64,000 nt of DNA from Amoebophrya sp. A120 (Eukaryota > Sar > Dinophyceae > Syndiniales > Amoebophryaceae). The notes beneath the pieces are model-generated. The model did not search any database and had not been told where the DNA came from. It worked only from the letters and a program-made list of their open reading frames with translations. This document shows positions 20,022 through 29,570 of the stretch, piece by piece (position 1 is the stretch's first letter; the number at the start of each line of letters is the position of its first letter). The position numbers and the translations under genes are program-made. The DNA is taken from contig CAJINV010000003.1 in NCBI GenBank assembly GCA_905178155.1, positions 3,503,600 through 3,567,599 on the forward strand, given 5' to 3'.

Positions 20022-22712
20022 TCACAAGATTCCTCGCGATTTCAAGAACGGGTCCTGCGACGGCTCGTGCCCGAGGAAGTTTACCAGGTGGTCCGCAATT
20101 TTTCCAGTACCGCCGACCCCGAGCACCTTCTTCCGGTACTCCATCCCGGCTTCCTGATCGAACGGATTTTTCTCGAATTTTGAAGCAAACATGTCCGCGG
20201 ACAGTACTTCGGCCCACAGGTACCCGTAATAGGCTGCGGAGTACTGGTTCATCAGGTGCCCAAAATTTCTGAGCATGTTGCAACTCGCCGGGTTTTTGAT
20301 CAGCGAGATCTCCGGGCGCATCTTGTCGACCAAAGCCTGTAGCTCGTCGGCAGATTGCGGTAGTTGTCCCGCGCCGTGGATGGTGAGGTCCAGAGTGGCC
20401 AGGTAAACCTGCCGCGACATCATCAACCCCTCGGAGACATTTTTGGCCTTCAGAAGCTTCTCGATCAGTGAACTGGGTAGGGTCTCGCTCGTCTCCACGT
20501 GCTTCGAGAGAATCTGCAGCACCTTCTCGTTGAAGCACCAATTCTCCAACATCTGACTGGGCGCCTCGACAAAGTCGCGCGGACACTTCGCCAGCGTGGT
20601 GGCATTCCCGATCCCCTCCGCACACAGACCGTGCATGATATGCCCAAACTCGTGAAAAAAAGTAACCACATCGTCGTGCCGCAGCAGTGCCGGTTTGCCT
20701 GTATCAAGTGGAGGACTCGAAAAGCGGTGCACACAGTACGTGAACGGGTTGAGTATTGAGCGGTTGTAGTTTAGTGCGAACATCACAAATACTTCATTTT
20801 GCAAAGCGTGTTTTAAGGGCGTTCCAAATTTACCTGTTGTCTTGTTTGGCGCGGGCAAGTTGCAGAGCATACAGTCGACAGGTGTTTGCGTCTCCGTGCG
20901 CTTCAAGAGATGGAAGATTGCCGCGTGCCCGTACTTACCCTCGCGCGGATGCAGATCCAAGTAGAAGTGTCCCACTCGCTCCTTTGTACCACCCCGGTCG
21001 TGCACTACGAAGAGCCGCACTTCTTCGTGCCAGGTGTCGAAGTCCTCAAGTTCGGTAAATTGCAAAGACAACAGGTCCTGGTAGATTTGCAGCGTGCCCT
21101 TGATGACGTTGTCGGCGGGAAAATACTGGCGTATCTCCTCGTGATCGACGCCGTATTCAGTTTTTAACAGCAGGCTGTGGTAGAAACTGACATCCCAGGC
21201 TTCCAAATCCGCAGAAGAATCGGTTTCCGGCAGTCCCAGGTGGGTCTTCTTCAACGCCAGCAGCCTCGCGTAGTCGCGCTTTGCCCCGGGAAGTGCCTTT
21301 TCGCGGATTTCGGCCAGGAACTTGTGCACCTTCTCCGGGTTGCCCGACATACGCGTTTGCGTCACCAAGTGCGCCCAACTGGCAAACTCGAGAATCTTTG
21401 CCACTTGCTGCCGATAGTTGATCCCCTCTGCCACCAGGTCCAAATTGTTTCCGTACGCTCTTTCCCTTGCCAGTGTCAGTTTCTTCCGCGTTTCGCCGAC
21501 TTCGCAGTTTTGCAGCACTGGGAGAAGGTCTGGGTACTTCAACGTTAGCGTCACCGTATTATTTTCTTTCGTTCGTTCCTTGATCCACTCGGCATCACAA
21601 CCCTTAAGCTCCTCAGGGGAGAATTCTACGCTGGTCTTGTCCTCCCCGAGATTTTTCTTGTACCGGTTACAGCAATCGACGTCGGCATCGAGCAACTTGG
21701 AGAGCTCCGCCGCGTTCTCCGTGGAGAGCGACAGTCCTGCACGCTCGTACATACCAATGATGGCGTCGACGAAATGCTTGTTGTACACGGACAAGGTTTT
21801 ATACTCCTCAGTCGCAGCATAGGAAACCACCTAGGTGCAGTTGTCAAAGACGCCGTGTACAATACGGATCTTGTCTCAGTTTCCACTTGCTCACCACTCA
21901 CATGATACTTACACGACGCACCTGCAAACGCAAAGGCACATCAAGCAGAGAATTCTCGGCACTTACTTTCTTGCCGAGCGATGTTTTGAGGCCGCGCGCG
22001 CGTAGAAAGCCGCGTGAGGAGACAGGCGCACTGTATCTTCAAAGAGCGAGGAGCCGCGTGGAGGTCGTCAGCGTGCGTGGCGCGCATTGGCTATGTTGCA
22101 GGCTCGCGATCGCGTTAAAGCATGCGCGCGGACGAGGATGAATGCACCGTCGTGTATTTTTTGTGGGCGGCGCTGCGTGTTTTGCGCTGAAACTGTGCTA
22201 CACTCAAAGCCGCCAGAATATCTCGCTCCAGCAGGGTGGTCGCAAGAAGCATCAAAAGCTACCTTCTCGTAGACATCCTTCCGCGTTTTCGTCTTTTTCT
22301 TGCAGTTTGCAAATTCCGTGGCTGCTTTGGAGGCGGCTTCGCGAATCACCGGGTCCGTCGAACAGTGCTGCAAGTGCTTGTTCTGGCACACCAAGGGGTT
22401 GGTCTTGTAGCACGGAAGCTTCATCAGTGGGAGAACTACACTGTTGAAATCCAACGTGCTCGCCGAAACCACGTTTGCCAACGTTTGCTCGGTGTCCGCA
22501 ACAACCGTTTTCGCCGACGCCGCAATCGATTCGGGTGTCCGGGGCCACCGGAATGGCGGATACAAGTCCGCGTCGTAGCGGATTTTCTCGTCGTCGATGA
22601 CGCACTCAACGCAGGCATCGATCGGAGCGTCGCACTTCAGCATGAAGCGAAAGCCTCCCCGCTTTCCGACGCGCTCCTCGCAGCAGGGGCAACCGAGCTG
22701 CTTGGCCGTCAT
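20022..22712 (-). CDS. M3-family zinc oligopeptidase (thimet oligopeptidase/neurolysin type), two exons
   Basis: Exon 2 (21830-20022) holds the peptidase core. The zinc motif is FFHEFGHIMH, and the third ligand region reads RDFVEAPSQMLENW, both exact family signatures; the product should cleave short peptides using Zn. Exon 1 (ATG at 22712 to 22263) supplies the N-terminal helices: its end, EFANCKKKTKTRKDVYEK, continues as VVSYAATEEYKTL. That join matches the family pattern at this point. The intron (22262-21831, GTAGCTTTTG ... ACCTAG, 432 nt, phase 0) restores a 752-residue protein, somewhat longer than the usual ~690. The excess is an N-terminal Cys-rich extension (CPCCEE ... CDAPIDACVECVID) that could be a metal or redox site and is unusual for the family. 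No signal or mitochondrial targeting sequence is evident, so it is probably cytosolic. Confidence 0.9.
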
Positions 22713-23697
22713 CTTTTTGCGTTTGAAGAAGGTCAACCTTTATCAGTCGAAAAATTTGAATTTCATTTTCAAGTGCACGAATGGAAGTAGAACCGAATAG
22801 AAACTAAGCAAACAGGTGAAAGTAAGCCAAGTTCAAAACTTCGAGCTCGACGTAGAAAACTTTAAAACCTTCATTTATTTCTGTACAACTTCGTGGCCTT
22901 CGCTGAGCCTCTCGTTCTGTTGTTTTTGTCAGTAACTTCACCAACTCTCAGAGGCAAGGGCAACACAGGCCGAAGATAACTAAACTTTAACTTTGGGTTC
23001 TTCAATACGAGAAACAAAGAAAGAGACTGCGGTGGGCAAAGCGAGAAGCTTCATGCGTTGTTGCTTTCTTGCAGCATTCGGTTCCATTCTGCTGTATTGA
23101 TTCTTTCGAAACTCAGGGCACATCCTACGGTGCGTTCAATCGCAATCCATGGTCCTCCTAGAAGATTGTTTTTCACATCACCACGACTCGACATCAGTCC
23201 TTCCTGCTTGCGCAATGCAAAAAGAACTATGCTCGTCGGGGGTCACAAGATAAGTAATAAACCCAAATAAAGAGGGTAGAGGGCGACGTGGCAGACGGCT
23301 CTCACACCATAGATACCTAGAATGTTTTTGTAGCATTGCAGTTCTTGCTGAAGATAAAAAAGGTCAAGGTCTATCAAAGGGATAGGGACTGGGACGCTAA
23401 CGCAAAAAGCTAAAACAGCTTTGCAATTGTGTCTGTGCATCCTGGCGGGCTACCGACTGGAGCTAGACTTGAACCAAATACATCATAAGGCTGCCGCATT
23501 ATAGAAAGAATTGTGACTGCTCACCCCTAAAAGAGATTTGTTTCCTCTCTTTGCCTACCTGTAGCTAGTTGTGGATTGAGATTGACTCGGTGCGTAATAA
23601 AGGCACGGACAGCTAGATCACGGACCGTTTTCAAAATAAAGTGTGCCCGGTTGACTGAATCAACAATCATCGAGCCACATGTAAAAATGTCGATGCG
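22713..23697. other. Intergenic stretch, no gene seen
   Basis: Nearly 1 kb lies between the oligopeptidase start and the stop of the next small gene. It is AT-richer than the genes and has only short, conflicting open frames. A T-loop-like heptamer on the minus strand near 23470 lacks pairing arms, so I do not call a tRNA. Confidence 0.5.
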
Positions 23698-24174
23698 TTA
23701 TTCTCCCGTATAACTTTCCCGCACGTTTGTGAGTGCTCTTCCAACCAGTGACGTCCTTCGTTTGCTACCGCGCGGTCTGCTGCCGTTTTCGAAAAATTCG
23801 CCCGCGCCGCCTGCGGGAAGGAGTCGGACTTCCCGTCGGCCCTGTGCATCTTCGAAATCTACCGCGGACCACAAGCCACTCTCCACATGCCACTCAATCA
23901 TCTCCTTGTGCACTTGCTCGGCGAGCTTCACGCAGTCGGCGACGTCGCCAATTAGGTACTCGCGGTGCTGGAAGATGATTTCGGGATCCCCCGGGCTCGG
24001 TGGTGCGCTGACGGGAAAATTCCCCAGTGTCTGCGGGTCCAATATCGGCCCCGCGCCACGCACGGCTATCACGCCCCCTCCATACATGTTTGTGCTTTCG
24101 GCTTGCGAAGCCCACAATTCTTTGTGCTCTGCACCCTTCAACGCAGCGCCGACAATCTGCGACCGGTCGTACAT
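23698..24174 (-). CDS. Small hypothetical protein, 158 residues
   Basis: The frame opens with an ATG at 24174 and ends at 23698. The product starts MYDRSQIVGAALKGAEHK and has no signal peptide or membrane segment. A middle portion (about residues 85-115, YLIGDVADCVKLAEQVHKEM followed by EWHVESGLW) looks like an amphipathic helix with good coding character. The C-terminal ~35 residues are basic. I recognise no family. It lies head to tail between the oligopeptidase and the SAM-domain gene. Its short length leaves open that it is one exon of a longer gene; no convincing partner exon was seen. Confidence 0.5.
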   Translation of the reverse strand: MYDRSQIVGAALKGAEHKELWASQAESTNMYGGGVIAVRGAGPILDPQTLGNFPVSAPPSPGDPEIIFQHREYLIGDVADCVKLAEQVHKEMIEWHVESGLWSAVDFEDAQGRREVRLLPAGGAGEFFENGSRPRGSKRRTSLVGRALTNVRESYTGE

Positions 24175-24389
24175 CGAAACAGACCTGTTCAGTTAACGTT
24201 AGGGGGACATCCGTGGCTGCACCGCTGGAACCAGAAGTTAAGAACTGCATCAAAATGAAGGCAACTACATCCTTTCAAATCGCGATTATTCGATTTCATT
24301 TGATCTGTATTTCTTGTAGTTCGAGTTATGTTGTAGTAGTTGTACTTAGCTATGCCTATAGGCGAAAAAAAGGAAAGCAAAAGCAAACT

Positions 24390-27059
24390 TTACTGGTCGC
24401 TTGTCGTCCCCTTTTTCGCAGCCTCCTTCGCCTTCGCCATCTTCAAGGTCAGGGCAATTGCGCCGGGTACGTTTTTCACGAGCCCTACGAAAGCCCACAG
24501 CTTGCTTTTTAGGGTGGTCTTCTTTCCGAATATCCCGTTTTGAAAACCGCCGAGCAACTTGGGAAAGTCGCAGTTTTGGTCGACAAAGAGGTCCCCGCGC
24601 AGCTTCATGAAATCTGTGCCTTCATGCGGCTGAGGATGCTGCCCGATATTCGTACTAATGCCGGCTTCATCTTCTGCTGCATCTCGCCGAAAAGCCGCCA
24701 GAGTCTCCTCGACGTCGACACCCTCAATGGCCCGCATCACAAACGCCCAGTTTTCCAAAACCAGCATGTCCGGTGCGAGGCCGATCAGTCTCACCTCGCA
24801 CGTGACCGCGTACCGGAGCCGCGCTTTTTCGAGCTCCCCATACAAAGCAGACAGGGGGTCCGCGAGGTCCGCACCTCCTCCGGCCGCGCCGCCTTTACCT
24901 CCACCCAAGCCACGCGCCGCCGCCAAGAGCCGCGCCATCTGCAGTCCGGACCGGGAAATCGCCGAAGACGCCCCCGTGCCGCCCAGCAGCGCTGCGCCCA
25001 GGTTGGAGCCGCTGCTGCGTCTACTGGCCATGGAGTAACTGCTCATGGTCTCCTCGATCTCCGAAATTTCCGACTCCAGCTGGAGAAAATCAGCCGCTGC
25101 GTCGTCGCGCAGCTTTTGCACCACGTCTCGGAGGTTATCCGAGTCCGCGTTTCAGAATTCTCAGGCGCCACCCTTGAGAAACTTCACCACCGCACCAACC
25201 TGCCCGATCTGGTCCCACAAGTTCTGCTTCGAACTTCGCACCGTGACATCCAGCTTCCCAACGAGCGACTGCTCGTCCAATGGGCGGCTTAGGTCGAAAA
25301 GCGGCTTAAGTTTAATGTTTCCGTCTCCCCTTGCTGACCCAGCGGCCGCTACATCGACCGCTTTTCGATATTTTTCTGCTTCACCTGCTTCTTGCGCCTG
25401 TCCCTGCTCTGCGCTGATGTTGCCGTCCTTTTTTCCGCCCTCGGCCGCAGCGACAGAAGGGGTGTACCCTTCCTTAACGCGTACGCCTAGTTTCTCCAGG
25501 TTCGCAACTTTCGTGCGAAGCTCTTCCACGCGCGCCTTCTTTATCAAACCATTGCGGTACTCGTTGCGAAACTGCGCGACGAACACGAGCAAGTAGAACG
25601 CACTGAAGACCGCTAAAATGATCAAAATGGCGATCGCAAACCAGTTGAAGCTTTCGTCGTCCTTGAAGAGGCTCTCGGTCACCGTCTCCAAAGTGACGTC
25701 CTTTCTGGAATCCGCCAGGATGAAGACGTTCGCGAAGATCATCAGACCAAACACCCATACCGCCGTCAGGACGACCGCCTGCGACAGCAGCAACATGGCG
25801 CCTCGCTGCAGTTTTCGTCCCTGCTCGAGGGTTTCGCACTCGGCAACAGAGGTCTTGTACACATCCGCGCCCAAGTAGCCGGCCTGCTGCTTTTCCACGA
25901 GCCGGAGCCCGCGCAACGCCGAAAAGACATCAACCCGTTTTTTCCACTGGAGCCCGTACAGGTTCGCGATGAAGAGCGGCACGTACACCAGGCATTGCGC
26001 CCACCACATGGTGGCCCGAAGCGCGATGAGCAGACCCTCCAAGAAAATGCTCGCACCAATCACCTTCTTGGCGTACTCCTTGCGACGCTCCGCCGCCTCA
26101 GTTCCCATGTTGAACTCAACGTCGTCAAGGTTTTCGTAGCGTCGGCTGCGCCGCAGCTGCGGCCGGTTAGGCCCGGGCAGGCGCGGAATCTTGTTGGCAG
26201 TGGCGGAGGCAGGCGGAGGCCTTTTTGACACCGAAGCTGGCTGGTCGCCGTGGTCATATGGACCCTTTTTCTCTTCGTCCTCATCTTTGCCCAAGACTAT
26301 TTGCACATTCTTGGAAACAGCCGGCGGTGGTGCACTCAGTGCAGCTTCAGTTGTGGGAGGGAGTTCTGCTTGTGACGAGAGCGGCTGCGCATCGCTTTTC
26401 TCCTCCGCACTCTCCTTATTTTCCGCGTTGGCGGCGGGTATGGTTACCGCAAATAAATTTTCTGGATTTGTTCCAGTGTAATCACGTAGCTGTTGGTGCG
26501 ACAGAGAGAGCTGCAGCTGCTGTGGCGCAAAATTCAAATCGTTGTGAACAGCTGGAGCTGGCGTCGGATTGCTGCTCATGTTGTAGGGTGGTGGATAAAA
26601 TCTACCGCTGCGAGGATCACTGACGCCGGTACTACGTGCGTCTGGATTATAGAAGCCTTGGTCGGCACCTGCCGGCGAGCCCCGCTGCATCATGTAACCC
26701 TGCGCCTTGTTTGGAAAAAAATCCGCGAGTGCTTTTAGCAGCCGCACACGATCTCCGGCAACAACGCCCATCTCGCGTAAATAAGCGTCATCCAGGTACT
26801 GGAGCGTGTCGAAGTCGTCGAAGCGGTGTTTCTGCAGCGGCTTGAACAGTCGCTCGAGATTCCGCTCGCGTAACCATGCCTTCACACGCGCCTGAGTCAC
26901 CTTTCGGTCCGACCCCACCGGCTGCCCGAACGCGTCACGCTCCGGTTCTCCTGCACCCGTTTGCCAAGGTAGACCCCCAGCATCCTGGTACCCGCCGGAT
27001 GCTCCGCCAGCGCGTGAACGCGCGGTTATGCCGTGGATAATGTCCGCGTCAATCGTCAT
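24390..27059 (-). CDS. SAM-domain membrane protein with coiled coil, probably two exons
   Basis: The ATG at 27059 opens 632 codons. Residues ~55-115 form a sterile alpha motif (VKAWLRERNLERLF ... LREMGVVAGDRVRLLKAL), a protein-protein interaction domain. After a Pro/Ser-rich linker come hydrophobic segments (FLEGLLIALRATMWWAQCLV, LVYVPLFIANLY, LSQAVVLTAVWVFGLMIFAN, FAIAILIILAVFSAFYLLVF) and a coiled coil (EELRTKVANLEKLGVRV). The frame meets TGA at 25161 and again 9 bases on, then stays open in the same frame for a further ~240 codons. A 75-nt GT-AG intron (25171-25097, GTGGCG ... GACGCAG) would remove both stops in phase and join ...VVKFLKG to ADFLQLESEISEIEE, so I treat it as one gene. The alternative is two genes 36 bp apart. 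The C-terminal part is Gly/Ala-rich, then helical and basic. Confidence 0.65.
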
Positions 27060-27706
27060 CTCAATATTTGTCGCTCGCTATACACTTTACGTCCGAAATG
27101 TGGTGGCACGGGTACCATCGTTTACTTTTTTGTTATTACCCCCACTAAACAGGTGGTGTTACCGAAATCGAACATCAGGGACTAACATAACTGAAACTGC
27201 ATTGACGGAAGACAAAGACATATAAAAGGGTGAGTGCCCTGTTCCGGGCATCCCTCTGGAATTGGCCTGCAGCATTTGTTAGCATCGAAACGCATACCCT
27301 TGAAAATATTCTTGCCCAAGCGGCTGCGGCCCCTCCTCCGCGTCCTCAGCCTTACACACTAGAATTCCGCTCCGTCGATAAAAAGCTCTCCTTTGTTAAT
27401 AGCTCTTTTATGGTATACCACAGTTTTTGCTCCGGCGCACAAACGCATAGCCGAAGTCATTATCAGAAAGCACAGGCCATTAATTCGAGGTGGCACAAAC
27501 GGAACACAGGAAGCATCGTTTCCGGTCAGTTCTTCTGCACTCACGGAGCGAGTGAAAAGTAGATCACGCGATAGTAATTCGGTCTGGTAGTCGCGCTACC
27601 ATTTCTATATACGATCGTTGGTAGTTAATGCAGTGAATGTGTACACATAGGCTGTTGACACGAGGAATTTCTCATCTCCGAGAGACTCAGCGTCACCAGA
27701 AGAAGG
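27060..27706. other. Intergenic stretch, no gene seen
   Basis: About 650 bases separate the SAM-domain gene from the Nopp140-like gene. There are short open frames on both strands without motif or bias. No RNA gene or repeat was seen. Confidence 0.5.
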
Positions 27707-28895
27707 TTAGTCCGAATCAGAGAAGAAGTAACTATTGACTTTCACGTCAATCGCACCTCCTCCTCGCCAACTGGCCCGCTTGTTCTTCTGCATTTGCTTG
27801 ACAAAAGCCTTTCCCTTCACGACAGAAAGCTGCGCGAATGCCTTGTCGCCCCATGAGTCCCCCGTGCGATGGAATCCGTTCTGCAAGCGCTCGTCTTTGC
27901 CCTCCAGCGTCTTCGCCCACTTATTCCAGTCCTGTCTTCGGTTCTGTTCGCGGCACTGTTTTGGTTTCATGATGATGATATGTTCTTTGAGTAGGCGGTA
28001 CGAACATGAAGAGCAAGTACATGTGCGCACGTCACAGAATAAAGCTGAGGCAATACGTTCACTATTTAACAGAATAATCCTATAGTCTGCGTGGTTATAT
28101 GTTTGTAGTAGAAGCGTCAAAAAAAAGCGCAAGTACCTCTATTGCATCCGGTTTCGGCTCGTCTTTGCTCTTCTTCTTTTTCGGCAATTCAAATTCCGGC
28201 TTTGGTTGCCATTCGACCTCCTCTTCAGCCCCCGGGATAGCAGCCCTTTTTAGGCCCTTCTGCTCCTCAGTTTTCGCAACTTTCGTTTCTGCCCCGGAAG
28301 CGGCATCCAACTGCTCCAAAAATCCCTCGACGCATGTTCGCAGGCATTTAGGATTTTTAGCAGATGTCTTCTCAACCTTTGCACCACTTATCTGTGCCCC
28401 GAGGAGGTTAGTTAGTCCTTCATGCTTTTGTTTCTTCCACTTTTTGCACGTGATGGGGAAGGACGAACCCTGTGATGGTTCCTGGCCATTGTCGGCGTTA
28501 TTCGCAGTAGTCGCCTCTGCAGAAAGGAAGTTCCAGATCAACTGAAGTACTTCATCAGAATTTGATGTCGCAGGCTCTGCAGCAACTTTTTTCTTTCTAC
28601 TCTTCTTCGCTGTTGCTGCAATAACGGCATCGATAGACACCTCGCTTAGCTCGAGGTCCCACGGCAGATAGATCACGTCGTCTTGAACTGGGGCGGCGCA
28701 TTCTTCCCCGTTAGAAGTAGCCCCGGGAAGGTATCTTGCCTGGACGATACTTGTCGCTTCTTTCATGAACGCCGCAGCTACCTTGTCCAGTTTTTGTTCG
28801 TCGAGCCATCGGCGCACCAAGAGCAAGGTGAGAACCTCCCCCTCAGACGGGTACTGGTCTACTGCCGTCTTACTTATGTCGACGCACGGGGCCAT
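27707..28895 (-). CDS. Nopp140/SRP40-type nucleolar protein, two exons
   Basis: Exon 1 (28895-28137) begins MAPCVDISKTAV. It carries a LisH-like helix pair near residues 24-50 (LLVRRWLDEQKLDKVAAAF), as at the N-terminus of Nopp140. The middle is Lys/Glu-rich with stretches such as KKSRKKK and LPKKKKSKDE. Exon 2 (27955-27707) encodes the SRP40 C-terminal domain: NGFHRTGDSWGDKAF, then VVKGKAF, then a basic KNKRASWRGG and IDVKVNSYFF. The intron is canonical (GTACTTGCGC ... AAACAG, 181 nt, phase 0), placing the last exon in frame after KPDAIE. In animals and yeast, Nopp140/SRP40 chaperones box C/D and H/ACA snoRNPs in the nucleolus. The protein here (~335 residues) is shorter than human Nopp140 because the acidic-basic repeat region is brief; it is closer to yeast SRP40 in length. 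Confidence 0.87.
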
Positions 28896-29570
28896 TTTCT
28901 TCTTTCGCTGTAGAAGAACTACCTAGACACTGGTGCAACGGGCAAGACAAAAATCTAGTGCTAGAACCTACTGAGTCAAGATCGTTCTAGCATGTGCATC
29001 GATCATCGATATCGTACTTGTCTACAACCCAGCGTCGCCCGACAGCCTGTAAAAGCAATTTTGCATGTGAAAGAAACATAAACATGGAAAGAATGAGAAC
29101 CACATCACCATTTGTACGTAAACTTATTTGTGGCACGATTTAAAGGATCGAAAGATCACGACTTTCAAAAGATCCGCAACCACATGCGTCTACTTTTATT
29201 TGATCCATTTTCTTTCAACATGAACATGATCAGGAATCTGTACCTGGAAAACTTCATGAAGGATCTCAAGCTCTTTTGTAACCTGGTAGAAGTAGCCAGA
29301 GCAACACACAATGCTGATCTCCCTGTTGCACTAGAGTTCATACATCAGGATCAGCGTGGCATCCATATGAAGATGAAGATCATGATCTGACAATATTTAT
29401 AGCTAAACCCTAAATTACTATTACGTTATGATTTGCCGAGGAGGCTCCCACCTACAAACGGTCAAGATGGGCGAGAAAAACTGCAGCTACAAATAGCGAA
29501 GCAGAAGTGGAATAGGACACAAATTCGCCGCCCGCTAGCGGCCTTATTTTTCAAGAAACTATAGCTTTTT
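28896..29570. other. Intergenic stretch, no gene supported
   Basis: About 675 bases. A 92-codon plus-strand frame (29112-29390) is present but is Met/Lys/Phe/Asn-rich, matches AT-rich composition and has no motif. All neighbours are on the minus strand, so it is not called. Confidence 0.5.

Noticed and set aside
22068-22262. C-terminal tail of the Cys-rich ORF as a separate small secreted protein
   Set aside because: A donor at 22262 joins the upstream part in phase to the M3 peptidase and the joined region matches the family; the tail after the donor is therefore intronic.
25161-25175. TGA read-through or selenocysteine/stop reassignment in the SAM-domain gene
   Set aside because: Other genes in the window end at TGA, no selenocysteine hairpin was recognised, and a phase-neutral 75-nt GT-AG intron explains the stops more simply.
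29112-29390. 92-codon plus-strand ORF
   Set aside because: It would be the only plus-strand gene; composition mirrors the AT-rich background and no domain is visible.
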